From Streptomyces sp. NBC_01235 (GTDB lineage: Bacteria; Actinomycetota; Actinomycetes; Streptomycetales; Streptomycetaceae), in the NCBI RefSeq assembly GCF_035989285.1, contig NZ_CP108513.1, forward strand, positions 5,208,001 to 5,272,000: 64,000 nucleotides of DNA, given 5' to 3'. Below the pieces are notes generated by a model, which did no database searches, had not been told where the DNA came from, and worked only from the letters and a program-made list of their open reading frames with translations. The position numbers were made by a program, and so were the translations under genes. Below are positions 16,765-25,166 of the stretch, one piece after another; within the stretch, counting starts at the first letter, position 1; each line of letters begins with the position of its first letter.

Positions 16765-18137
16765 GCGGCGCGAACGACTTCGAGTCGTACGACGGCGAGG
16801 ACGAGGAGGACACGAAGGGCAACGAGGACACGAAGGGCAGCGAGGGAACGGCGGAGGGTACGGACGAGGAGAGCGTGGACACGAACGCCAAGGGCGGCAC
16901 ACCCGCGCCCCGCATCCCGCTCCCCCGCGCCTCCGTGGAGGACACCGGCCTGCCGCTGCCCGTACTGGAGGAGCCGATCTCCCCGGCACCGCTCACACTC
17001 GAACACCCGGTGCTCAAGTCCCTGCTGGGCGCGTGGGCGCTGGCCGCCTGCTCGGCAGAGGAGACGGCGGCCGTCGAGGAGCACCTCGGCGACTGCGGAG
17101 CCTGCGCCGACGAGGCACGGCGACTGCGCGAGGCGGTCGGCCTGCTCCAGCGCCCGGAGAGCCTCGACCTCGACCCCGGCCTGCGCACCCGCGTCCTCGA
17201 CGGCTGCCTGAACCGACGTCCGCCCCGCATCCCGGTGCCCGCCTGGGCGGCGTCGTACGACGCCGAGACCGCGCGGCTCGACGCCCTGCTCCAGGACTTC
17301 GGGGACGCCGAGTGGCACGCGCCCGTGCGGCTGCGCTGGTTCCGCGGCGAGGGCGAGACCTACCGCCGGACGACCGTCGCCGGTGTCATCGCCCACCTGC
17401 TGGCCGTGGACGGCCTGGTAGCGGTGGCGCTGGGCCTGGACGACCCGCTGGAGGCCGTCGAAAAGCCGGAAGAGCGGCAGGACCGGCAGGAGGTGCTGGA
17501 CACCCCCGCCCGGCGCACCGAGGCGTTCTGGGCGGGCTCGCACTTCCCGCCCACCCGTTCCGTGCGCGCCCCTTGGCGCGAACAGGCCCACGCCCTCGTG
17601 CGCACGGTGTCCTTCACCGGCCCCGGCACCGGCACCGGCACCGTGCCGGTGTCGTACGGCGACTTCGAGCTGCCCCTGCGGGACGCGATGCTGGACCGCG
17701 CCTTCGAGTGCTGGGTGCACGCCGAGGACATCGCGGAAGCCGTCGACTACCCCTACGCGCCGCCCGCCCCGCGCCACCTCCACGGCATGATCGACCTGGC
17801 CGCGCGAATGCTCCCGGCAACACTCGCGGCCCGCCGCCGAGCCGGCCTCGCCGCCCCCTCGCACACCCGCCGCCTGGTGACCGCCGGCCGCCCCGGCCGC
17901 AGCCTGCGCCTGGAGATCGAGGGCTCCGGCGGCGGCCAGTGGCTGATCCCCCTGGACTCCCCCGGCGCGGTGGGCTCCGCCGACCACGAGGTGGCCCACG
18001 TGGCCCTGGACGACGTCGAGTTCTGCCGCCTGGCCGCGGGCCACGTGTCTCCCGCGGAGGCGGCGGCAGGACAGGTGGGCGACCGCGATGCCATCAGGGA
18101 CGTGCTCTTCGCGGCGGCGGCACTGAGCCGGATGTGA
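16761..18137 (+). CDS. Zinc-finger anti-sigma / MDMPI-domain fusion
   Basis: A 458-residue protein. Residues 1-80 are acidic and low-complexity. Residues about 85-140 hold a ZAS-type anti-sigma motif (EEHLGDCGACADEA, the H-x3-C-x2-C pattern). The remainder is a mycothiol-dependent maleylpyruvate isomerase-like (DinB-type) domain, including VAGVIAHLLAVDGLV and RAFECWVHAEDIAEAV. The 4-bp overlap with the sigma gene argues for coupled expression and direct binding. It has no membrane segment, so it would be a cytoplasmic sensor. The MDMPI part may sense thiol or redox state through mycothiol (inference). Confidence 0.8.
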   Translation: MSGANDFESYDGEDEEDTKGNEDTKGSEGTAEGTDEESVDTNAKGGTPAPRIPLPRASVEDTGLPLPVLEEPISPAPLTLEHPVLKSLLGAWALAACSAEETAAVEEHLGDCGACADEARRLREAVGLLQRPESLDLDPGLRTRVLDGCLNRRPPRIPVPAWAASYDAETARLDALLQDFGDAEWHAPVRLRWFRGEGETYRRTTVAGVIAHLLAVDGLVAVALGLDDPLEAVEKPEERQDRQEVLDTPARRTEAFWAGSHFPPTRSVRAPWREQAHALVRTVSFTGPGTGTGTVPVSYGDFELPLRDAMLDRAFECWVHAEDIAEAVDYPYAPPAPRHLHGMIDLAARMLPATLAARRRAGLAAPSHTRRLVTAGRPGRSLRLEIEGSGGGQWLIPLDSPGAVGSADHEVAHVALDDVEFCRLAAGHVSPAEAAAGQVGDRDAIRDVLFAAAALSRM

Positions 18138-18228
18138 GAGCGACGTAGGGGGCGAAACGCGCGCCATCCGGTGTCGTTGCCGCCCTGCTGGGGACGGTGC
18201 GCTTCCGGACGGACCACGCACAACCCCC

Positions 18229-18705
18229 TCAGCACCACCCTGGTTCACCGGGCACCCGGCACCGCACCTGCTTCCCGATCGACGACCTCCGCACGTTCCA
18301 CCCCGGCGCCAGCAGATCGACCAGACCGAGCCCCCGCCCGCCCTCCGCCTCCGCACTGTCGAGCGGCGTCGACCGGCGCCTCGGCAGGACACCGGGGTCC
18401 GGGTCATGCACGTTCACGGCGATGCCGTACGACGTCACGTACACCTCCACCACGAGCGGCACGTGTTCACCGCACGCCCGCACCGAGTTGCCGACAAGCT
18501 CGGAGAGAACGAGCTGCGCCGAGTGGACGACGTCGGCGTCGATGCCGTGATTGAGCAGTTCGGTACTGGTCAACGCCCTCACCGCACCCAGGTGTTGCTG
18601 CGATGCACAGATGTGGGCGGCAAAGCCCTGGGGGCGGGGGCGGAGGTAGTAGCCGGGGGTGGGGTTTGGGGTGGGTGTGAGGGTGGGGGTTGATACGAGG
18701 TGCAT
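18229..18705 (-). CDS. ATP-binding anti-sigma-like regulator, second
   Basis: A 158-residue GHKL ATPase-fold protein. The N box is AQLVLSELVGNSVRACG (about residues 64-80) and the G box EGGRGLGLVDLLAPGW (about 120-135). It starts with a low-complexity Thr/Pro stretch. ATG 18705 has AAGGAGG upstream. It converges with the sigma/anti-sigma pair and diverges from the XRE/DUF397 pair, an arrangement common in Streptomyces, where such modules control development or secondary metabolism (family knowledge). The actual partner is unknown. Confidence 0.82.
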   Translation of the reverse strand: MHLVSTPTLTPTPNPTPGYYLRPRPQGFAAHICASQQHLGAVRALTSTELLNHGIDADVVHSAQLVLSELVGNSVRACGEHVPLVVEVYVTSYGIAVNVHDPDPGVLPRRRSTPLDSAEAEGGRGLGLVDLLAPGWNVRRSSIGKQVRCRVPGEPGWC

Positions 18706-18877
18706 GCCGCCTCCTTGCGGTCATGACATGCCAGGCCGAGCAATCGGACCCAGTGCACGTCGACTTGACCCCAGCGTGACGGCTTCACAGACGAACTCGC
18801 AACATTGTCACCCGAAATGCATAACCGGCTCTTTGTTCCCGTAGTTACGACATCGCCAGCAATGCCATGCTGTCGCA

Positions 18878-19747
18878 ATGCCAAACGCGCGCCCTGTTCC
18901 GACCGTCCGCCGCCGACGCCTCGGCCAGACTCTGCGCCAGTACCGCAACTCGGCAGGCATGAGCCTCGATGTGGCAGCGCAGACGATGGGCTGGATCGGC
19001 CCGAAGCTCTCCCGTATCGAGACGGCCAACGGCTACATCCGCCCCGCCGAAGTGGCCCCGCTCCTCAAGGCGTACGGAGTCGTCGACCCGGGGGTTGTCT
19101 CGGCGCTGGAGGCCCTGGCCAAGGACGCGCGCAAGCAGGGCTGGTGGCAGACGTACAGCGGCATCGTGTCCCCCTCCTATGCCGACTACATCTCGCTCGA
19201 ATCGGACGCCGACAGCATCCGCGAGTTCTCGCCGCTACTCATCCCGGGGTTGCTGCAGACGGCCGCATATGCGCGCGAGAGCATCGCGGCGAACGCCATC
19301 ACGCGCACGCCGGACGAGGTGGCGGCCCTGGCCGAGGTACGCCAGGCCCGCCAGGCCGTACTCACCCGGTCCGACGGCCCGCTGAAGCTCTGGGCCGTGA
19401 TCCACGAGGCGACGCTGCACCAGCGGTTCGCCCTACGCCCCACGACCATGCGCGAGCAGCTACGGCGACTTCTCGACGTCTCGGACATGCCCCACGTGAC
19501 GCTCCAGGTAATGCCGCTGGACGCCACGCCTCACCCCGGAAACGTGGGCGGATTCAGCCTCGTCAGCTTCCCCTCACCAATGCCCCCCGTAGTGCTACTG
19601 GAGAATCTCATCGGCTCGTCCTACGTTGAGGGCGTCAGCGATGTTCGAACCTTCGCCGACGCCTTCGAACGCATCGTCGCGGCAGCGCTGCCGACCGATG
19701 ACTCGTTGGCACTGATCGCCCGCATCGAGGAGAAGCAGCGCAAGTGA
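18878..19747 (+). CDS. XRE-family regulator with DUF5753
   Basis: A 289-residue DNA-binding protein: an N-terminal helix-turn-helix at about residues 15-70 (LRQYRNSAGMSLDVAAQTMGW) and a DUF5753 sensor domain at about 100-280 (FSPLLIPGLLQTAAYARESI; GGFSLVSFPSP). Streptomyces encodes dozens of such proteins, usually paired with a DUF397 protein, as here. The overlap of start and stop (AAGTGAG) couples the two. The family includes BldB/WhiJ-type developmental regulators; the targets of this copy are unknown. Confidence 0.88.
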   Translation: MPNARPVPTVRRRRLGQTLRQYRNSAGMSLDVAAQTMGWIGPKLSRIETANGYIRPAEVAPLLKAYGVVDPGVVSALEALAKDARKQGWWQTYSGIVSPSYADYISLESDADSIREFSPLLIPGLLQTAAYARESIAANAITRTPDEVAALAEVRQARQAVLTRSDGPLKLWAVIHEATLHQRFALRPTTMREQLRRLLDVSDMPHVTLQVMPLDATPHPGNVGGFSLVSFPSPMPPVVLLENLIGSSYVEGVSDVRTFADAFERIVAAALPTDDSLALIARIEEKQRK

Positions 19748-19968
19748 GCGACAACGCCAAGTCGGACCTGTACTCCATCGACCTGACCACGGCGATATGG
19801 CGCAAGGCGTCAGCCAGTGGAGGGGAAGGCAACTGCGTCGAGGTCGCCCAACTCCCCGACGGCGCAAGGGCCGTCCGCGACTCCAAGAACCCCGACCGCG
19901 AACCCCTCCGCTTCACCGCCTCGGAGTGGGCCGCCTTCCGGGAAGGTGTCATCGCCGGGGAGTTGTGA
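19744..19968 (+). CDS. DUF397 domain protein
   Basis: A 74-residue protein made entirely of a DUF397 domain: IWRKASASGGEGNCVEVAQL, then AVRDSKNPD, then FTASEWAAFREGV. It is translated from GTG 19744 overlapping the XRE stop. In characterised pairs (WhiJ-type) the small protein interacts with its HTH partner and modulates repression. Cytoplasmic. Confidence 0.88.
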   Translation: MSDNAKSDLYSIDLTTAIWRKASASGGEGNCVEVAQLPDGARAVRDSKNPDREPLRFTASEWAAFREGVIAGEL

Positions 19969-20124
19969 CCCTGCGCCGGGCGGTTCAAGTCGAGGCCATC
20001 ATCCAGGCCTACGGCCAACAGGTCGCCGGCCCACTGGACCGACGGCCACGCGTGCGAGCCCGCCGTCCACGAGGACCGCTCACTCTCGATCAAGCCGAGA
20101 ACGAGGCGGGGGGCGACGACGGAC

Positions 20125-21012
20125 CTACGCGAACACGACCGTCCGTCGGCCGTTCAGCAGGATCCGGCGCTCCGCGTGCCACTTGACCGCGCGGGCCAGT
20201 GCCTGGCACTCCACGTCGCGGCCGATGGCGACCAGCTGGTCCGGGGTGACGCCGTGGCCGACGCGCTCGACCTCCTGTTCGATGATCGGGCCCTCGTCGA
20301 GGTCTGCGGTCACATAGTGCGCCGTCGCGCCGATCAGCTTCACGCCCCGCGCGTGCGCCTGGTGGTACGGCTTGGCGCCCTTGAAGCTCGGCAGGAAGGA
20401 GTGGTGGATGTTGATGATCCGGCCGCTGAGCTGCTTGCACAGGTCGTCCGACAGCACCTGCATGTAACGGGCGAGGACGACCAGCTCGACGTCCTGCTCG
20501 CGGACCAGCTCCAGCAGCTGCGCCTCGGCCTGCGGCTTGTTGTCCTTCGTCACCGGGATGTGGCGGAAGGGAACGTTGTACGAGCCCACGAGCTCGGCGA
20601 AGTCGGTGTGGTTGGACACCACGGCCGCGATCTCCACCGGCAGCGCACCGATGCTGGCACGGAAGAGAAGGTCGTTCAGGCAGTGCCCGAACTTGCTGAC
20701 CATGAGGACGATGCGCATCTTCTCGTCGGCCCGGTTGATCTGCCAGTCCATGTGGAAGGAGTCGCCGATCGCCGCGAAGCTAGCCCGCAGCTTGTCCACG
20801 GTCACCGGAGGCTCGGCCGAGAAGTGGACGCGCATGAAGAACAGACCCGTGTCGCGGTCGCCGAACTGCTGACTGTCCTCGATGTTGCAGCCGGTCATGA
20901 AGAGGTAGCTCGACACGGCGTGCACGATGCCCTTCCTGTCGGGGCAGGAAAGCGTGAGGACGTACTCGTCGGCGGCGGGGGTCGCCGCGGCTCGGGTGGA
21001 CTGCTCAGTCAT
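20125..21012 (-). CDS. purU: Formyltetrahydrofolate deformylase
   Basis: A 295-residue enzyme that hydrolyses 10-formyl-THF to formate and THF, balancing one-carbon pools and feeding formate to purine synthesis. The N-terminal ACT domain spans about residues 15-95 (YVLTLSCPDRKGIVHAVSSY). The formyltransferase-type catalytic domain follows, with NIHHSFLPSFKGAKPYHQA (about 220-238) containing the conserved Asn-His, and GATAHYVTADLDEGPII with the catalytic Asp. Full length. ATG 21012 is the clear start. Highly conserved across Streptomyces. Confidence 0.95.
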   Translation of the reverse strand: MTEQSTRAAATPAADEYVLTLSCPDRKGIVHAVSSYLFMTGCNIEDSQQFGDRDTGLFFMRVHFSAEPPVTVDKLRASFAAIGDSFHMDWQINRADEKMRIVLMVSKFGHCLNDLLFRASIGALPVEIAAVVSNHTDFAELVGSYNVPFRHIPVTKDNKPQAEAQLLELVREQDVELVVLARYMQVLSDDLCKQLSGRIINIHHSFLPSFKGAKPYHQAHARGVKLIGATAHYVTADLDEGPIIEQEVERVGHGVTPDQLVAIGRDVECQALARAVKWHAERRILLNGRRTVVFA

Positions 21013-21059
21013 GCAGGACAGGGTCTCATGTTCGTACCGGCCGGACAGAACATCGTCCG

Positions 21060-21560
21060 CTACGCGGACCTGGTCATGATCCGCAGCACCTCGAGCGTCC
21101 GGGGCGGTACGTCCGGGTCGTCGCCGTCGGCCGCGGCCATCCGCACGTGCGCGTCGCGCGCCGCCCGTACGGCGTCCGGCCAGCCCTGGTGGTCGACGTA
21201 CGCGGAGACCGGGGCGTCCGGCCCGACCTGGTGCATGATCCGCAGCACGCGCAGCACGGCGGTGTCGACGAGGGCCGCCTCCTGCGAGTCGCGGAAGATC
21301 GTGCCGACGTACTTCTCGGCGGACCAGTTGTCGAGCCAGGTGTCCTCGACGAGGCGGTACACGGCGTCGGTGACGTCCCCGTATCCCTCGACGCCGGCCA
21401 GCCAGACGTTCTGCTGGAACGCCGGATCGGAGAGCATGTGCAGCGCGGAGCGCACATTGCTGCGCCAGCGCCACCACGGCATGTCGTTGAGTGGCATGCC
21501 GCCCATGGTGGACGAGCGACGGCCGCGACGGGAAGAGTTCTCCGAACCTTGCACGGTCAT
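21060..21560 (-). CDS. SCO4402-family protein, unknown function
   Basis: A 166-residue hypothetical protein recognisable as the Streptomyces SCO4402 family: MPWWRWRSNVRSALHMLSDP, VEDTWLDNWSAEKYVG, LRVLRIMHQVGPDAP. It has no signal peptide, membrane helix or known domain. The first 20 or so residues are Arg/Ser-rich and may be an over-extension; ATG codons at MGGMPLND offer later starts. It is upstream of purU in the same direction, 47 bases away. Confidence 0.85.
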   Translation of the reverse strand: MTVQGSENSSRRGRRSSTMGGMPLNDMPWWRWRSNVRSALHMLSDPAFQQNVWLAGVEGYGDVTDAVYRLVEDTWLDNWSAEKYVGTIFRDSQEAALVDTAVLRVLRIMHQVGPDAPVSAYVDHQGWPDAVRAARDAHVRMAAADGDDPDVPPRTLEVLRIMTRSA

Positions 21561-21627
21561 CGATCGTACGTTTCCCCGTCACACGAGCCTCACGGGCCCC
21601 TGTAATTCACCTGGCCGTCACCCCTCG

Positions 21628-21656
21628 TTGACCGTGGGTCACTCCCAGGTTAGCGA
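21628..21656 (+). promoter_or_regulatory. Promoter of binding-protein gene
   Basis: TTGACC (21628-21633), 17-base spacer, TAGCGA (21651-21656) matches a housekeeping Streptomyces promoter. Transcription would start near 21663, which rules out GTG 21658 as a start and supports GTG 21673 or ATG 21679 for the downstream gene. Confidence 0.5.
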
Positions 21657-21678
21657 TGTGACGGAATCGTGCGTGACC

Positions 21679-23007
21679 ATGACCGGCAAGCGACGCACTT
21701 CCCCGCGAAGTACCTTCCTCCCCAGGTCCTTCCGCTTCACCAGGTCCGTCAGAGCGACCGCCCTCTCGGCGGGCGCCGTGGCCGCCTGCGCGTCACTCGC
21801 CGTCGGATGCGGGGTCGTCCCCGGTACCACGGGGGGTTCCGGGGACGAGCCGATCATCGTCATGACGTGGGCGCCCGAGGGGACGTCCGCGACCAACAAG
21901 CCGGGCATGCCCGCCTTCGCCCGCGCCTACGCCCGCTGGATCAACGCCAACGGCGGTCTGAACGGCCGCGAGCTCAAGGTGCTGACCTGCAACGACCACA
22001 ACGACACCGTGTCCGCCGCGAAGTGCGCCCGCCGCGCCGTCAAGGAGGACGCGGTCGCCGTAGTCGGCTCCTACAGCCAGTACTCCGACGCCTTCTTCCC
22101 GTACCTGGAGGGCGACGGCATCCCCTACATAGGCGGCTACGGCGTCACGAACGCGGAGTTCACCAGCCCGCTGTCGTACCCCGTCAACGGCGGCCAGTCC
22201 TCCCTCCTGGCGGGCCTCGGCAAGGAGCTGGCCGCGACCTGCGGTCCCGTCTCCCTCGTCCGCCCCGACACCATCGCCGGCGACGCGCTGCCCACGATGC
22301 TCAACGCCGGGCTGAGGGCGGGCGGACACAGCACGGCCAAGGACCAGCGCGCGCCGGAGGACTCCACCGAGTACTCGAAGCAGTCCGAGACCTCCCTGAA
22401 GAACGCGACCGGTGCCAAGAACGGAGACGGGAAGGGGTGCGTGGTGCCCGCCCTCGGCGACCGCACCAGCACCTTCATGGACTCCTTCCGGCGCACCCGC
22501 GAGGACTACCCCGCCGTGGACACCGCCACCGTCCTCGGCAGCGTCGACCAGACGGTCGTCGACGCCGCCGGCGGCGGCTCCGGACCGTACGAGGGGGCGT
22601 ACGTCACCGGCTGGTACCCCGTGGCGAGCGACCCCGCCTGGGCCCCGATGAAGAAGGTCATCAGCGAGGAGGCGTTCTCCGACACCCGGATCGACGCGGG
22701 CGACACCGGGGTGCAGACGACCTGGATCGCGTACAACGTGTTCCGGCAGGTCGTGGAGTCGCTGGACGGCGCCCCGGTGACCTCCGACTCCGTGCGGGGC
22801 GCCCTGGACGACGGGCTGAAGGTCACCACCGGCGGGCTCACGCCGACGCTCCGCTGGCAGTTCACCGACCGGCTCGCGTCCATCGGCTTCCCCCGCCTGG
22901 TCAACGCCGACGTCACCCTCCAGTCCGTGCAGAAGGGCCGGCTGGTGGCCGCCAAGAAGGGCTTCGTCGACGTGACGAAGACCCTGGAGAAGGCGGACGT
23001 GGACTGA
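21679..23007 (+). CDS. Solute-binding lipoprotein (Peripla_BP_6)
   Basis: A 442-residue secreted lipoprotein with a basic N-terminus, a hydrophobic core and a lipobox ending LAVGC (about residue 40). The mature part is a branched-chain-amino-acid-type periplasmic binding fold (ARWINANGGLNGRELKV; AVVGSYSQYSDAFFPYLEGDGIPYIGGYG). Normally it would deliver ligand to an ABC permease, but no permease or ATPase is adjacent, so it may be an orphan receptor. The predicted promoter position decides the start. Its 3' end is part of an imperfect tandem duplication. Confidence 0.85.
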   Translation: MTGKRRTSPRSTFLPRSFRFTRSVRATALSAGAVAACASLAVGCGVVPGTTGGSGDEPIIVMTWAPEGTSATNKPGMPAFARAYARWINANGGLNGRELKVLTCNDHNDTVSAAKCARRAVKEDAVAVVGSYSQYSDAFFPYLEGDGIPYIGGYGVTNAEFTSPLSYPVNGGQSSLLAGLGKELAATCGPVSLVRPDTIAGDALPTMLNAGLRAGGHSTAKDQRAPEDSTEYSKQSETSLKNATGAKNGDGKGCVVPALGDRTSTFMDSFRRTREDYPAVDTATVLGSVDQTVVDAAGGGSGPYEGAYVTGWYPVASDPAWAPMKKVISEEAFSDTRIDAGDTGVQTTWIAYNVFRQVVESLDGAPVTSDSVRGALDDGLKVTTGGLTPTLRWQFTDRLASIGFPRLVNADVTLQSVQKGRLVAAKKGFVDVTKTLEKADVD

Positions 23008-23086
23008 CGCGCCGCCCTTACCCGCGTCCGCGGCCCTACAGCTGGACTGACGCGCCGCCCCTGACCCGCTTCCGCGGCCCTACAGC
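23000..23086. repeat. Imperfect 43/44-bp tandem duplication at convergent stops
   Basis: Copy 1 is 23000-23042 and copy 2 is 23043-23086. They are identical for the first 18 bases and differ by one indel and two substitutions over the rest. Copy 1 carries the TGA of the plus-strand gene, copy 2 the TAG of the minus-strand gene. Confidence 0.85.
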
Positions 23087-24954
23087 TGGGTGGGCTGGCG
23101 CTGCGTCAGGCCGTACGTCTTCGCGATCTCGTTCCACAACGTCGCGGCCTGCGACTTCTGGGCGCTGGCGGTGCCGCTCGCGCGGTTGCCGGCCTGCGTC
23201 TCGGAGGTGGTGCGGGCCGAGCCCTTCTTGCAGCTCTTCTTCTTGCTGCCGGCGACCTGGTCCGCCCAGGCCGCGTAGTGGTTGTCGGCGGACGCGGACG
23301 CCTGCCACGCCTTGGTGAGGGCGGTGGTCAGCGCGCCGTGGTTCGGGAGCTGGTCGACCTTCAGCGCGGCCAGCCTGGTGACCAGGTCGGTGCGCTGCTT
23401 CGCCGCGTCCCGCAGATCCGTGGCGGCCTGGGAGAGGTTGTCGCAGGCCTTCACGTCGGCGACCGCGCCGATCACGCTGGCCCGGCTGCTGCCGCTGTCC
23501 GCCAGCAGCTTGTCCAGCTCGACAGCCTGCTGCTCGGCCGCGCCGGTGGACGCGGACCCGCCGGTCGCGGGGGCCGACGCGGCGACGGTCTTGTTGTCGT
23601 CCCCCTGGTCGCCGCCCCCGCCGGAGAGCAGCGCACCCGCGCCGACGCCGACGACCGCGAGGGCCACGCCGATCGCCGCGAACAACGGCACCCGCGAGCC
23701 GCTCCGGCCTCCCCGGCCGCTGTCGTCGTCACGCGCCCCACGCCGCCCACCCGCCGCCGGGTCACCGGGCGGGATGTAGGCGGGCTGCGCGGAACGGGCG
23801 GCGGGCCCGGCACCGGCGCCGTAGCCCTGCGGGCCGCCGTGACCGCCGTGACCGCCGTATCCGGGGGCCTCCGGCTCGGAGAAGCGCGGGAGCTGCCGCG
23901 TGGACGCTGCCGGGCTCTCGCTGCCCGGCCCGCTGCGGAAGAGGCTCTCGAACTCGGCGGGCGGCTGCCGGTCCTGGTCCCCGCCGACCTGCGCGGGGAC
24001 GGGCGGGATGTACTGCGTGGCCTCGGCGTCGGAGTGCGCGCCCGGCCGGCCGCCGTGGGCGGGCATCGGGCCCGGGGCCGGGGCGTTCTGCGAGGTGCGG
24101 CCCAGGAAGTGGGTCGACTCGGCCGGGGCCTCGGGCGGCAGCGCGCCCGGAGTGACCGGCGGTATGTACTGCGTCGCGCCCTCGTCGACGGGTGCGGCGG
24201 CGGGGACGGGCGGCAGGTACTGGGTGGCGCCCTCGTCGGCCGGTGCGGCGGCGGGGACGGGCGGCAGGTACTGGGTGGCGCCCTCGTCGGCCATGGAGGC
24301 CTGGGACGGAGCCGGCGGTATCGGCGGTATGTACTGCGTCGCGCCCTCGTCGAAGGAGGCGGAGGAAGCGAGGGCGCCAGGGGGTGCGGCGGGCGGCAGC
24401 GGTGCGCCAGGGGTGCCCTGGCCGTACGTCGGGTTGGCCGGGGCCGGTGCGCCCTCCGGCGGGAGCGGACCCGCGCCCGCCGGCGTGCCGCCGTTCCAGG
24501 GGGCCGGCTGCGGGGCGTTCCACTGGTCCTGCTGGTGCTGCTGGTGCTGCTGCTCGTGCGCCTGGTCCGTCTGGTCCGCGGGGAGCGGCCAGCCCTGGGA
24601 CGACTGCTGCGGGGCGGGCGTCTGCTGGTCCGGCCCCCAGGGCTGTCCCCAGGTCTGCCCACCGGCCGGCGTCTGCTGCCCGTACTCCGGTTGCCCGTAC
24701 TGCTGCTGTCCGTACTCCGACTGCCCGTACTGCTGCCGGCCGCCGTACTGCGGTTGGCCATGCTGCCGCTGCGCGCCGTACTGGCCGGAATAGTCGTCGG
24801 ACGGCGGTCCGGACGGCGGTTCCGGACGGGCTGCCCGCCGCGGGGCGCTCGTCGTCATTCCCGGCAGCAGGGGTTCCCCACCGTCGGAGGGCAGCACGAT
24901 GCCTTCGCGCGCGGGCTGCGCCGAGGGCTCCTCGCCCTGTCCACTCTGCGTCAC
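23080..24954 (-). CDS. Pro/Gln-rich single-pass membrane protein
   Basis: A 624-residue protein. Residues 1-410 are low-complexity: a QYGQ-type N-terminal part and five copies of a GATQY(I/L)PPV motif at about residues 205-330. One transmembrane helix is near 418-440 (FAAIGVALAVVGVGAGALL). The 170-residue extracytoplasmic C-terminus begins with a Ser/Ala linker and has an alpha-helical domain with CDNLSQAATDLRDAAKQR. No enzyme motif is visible. The long cytoplasmic tail with repeated Thr-Gln-Tyr motifs suggests a phosphorylated scaffold, perhaps for FHA proteins (inference). Confidence 0.8.
   Translation of the reverse strand: MTQSGQGEEPSAQPAREGIVLPSDGGEPLLPGMTTSAPRRAARPEPPSGPPSDDYSGQYGAQRQHGQPQYGGRQQYGQSEYGQQQYGQPEYGQQTPAGGQTWGQPWGPDQQTPAPQQSSQGWPLPADQTDQAHEQQHQQHQQDQWNAPQPAPWNGGTPAGAGPLPPEGAPAPANPTYGQGTPGAPLPPAAPPGALASSASFDEGATQYIPPIPPAPSQASMADEGATQYLPPVPAAAPADEGATQYLPPVPAAAPVDEGATQYIPPVTPGALPPEAPAESTHFLGRTSQNAPAPGPMPAHGGRPGAHSDAEATQYIPPVPAQVGGDQDRQPPAEFESLFRSGPGSESPAASTRQLPRFSEPEAPGYGGHGGHGGPQGYGAGAGPAARSAQPAYIPPGDPAAGGRRGARDDDSGRGGRSGSRVPLFAAIGVALAVVGVGAGALLSGGGGDQGDDNKTVAASAPATGGSASTGAAEQQAVELDKLLADSGSSRASVIGAVADVKACDNLSQAATDLRDAAKQRTDLVTRLAALKVDQLPNHGALTTALTKAWQASASADNHYAAWADQVAGSKKKSCKKGSARTTSETQAGNRASGTASAQKSQAATLWNEIAKTYGLTQRQPTQL
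24191..24292. repeat. Internal 51-bp coding repeat
   Basis: Two consecutive 51-bp copies (17 codons) within the Pro/Gln-rich gene encode the GATQYLPPVPAAAPADE-type unit. Three further, diverged units surround them. Confidence 0.7.
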
Positions 24955-25166
24955 CGGGACTCCTACGAATGGGGGACCTTCGGAATCATCGGTTCACGCT
25001 ACCGGGTCCCCGGAACCCCGTGCCACGCAGCTCAGAACGTGATCTCCCTCCCAGCAGGCCGTCAGTGACGCCGACAACACATCCGGAGCGCCGTGCGCTG
25101 TGTCTGTCGCTTCCCGTGCGCAACCTCGCTGTTTCCCGCACGTTCACGCAACGGCGCCCCGTCCGT

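Noticed and set aside
20176..23007. 943-codon frame containing the binding protein
   Set aside because: The first 500 codons run opposite purU and the SCO4402-family gene and look like shadow sequence; a promoter at 21628-21656 fixes the true start.
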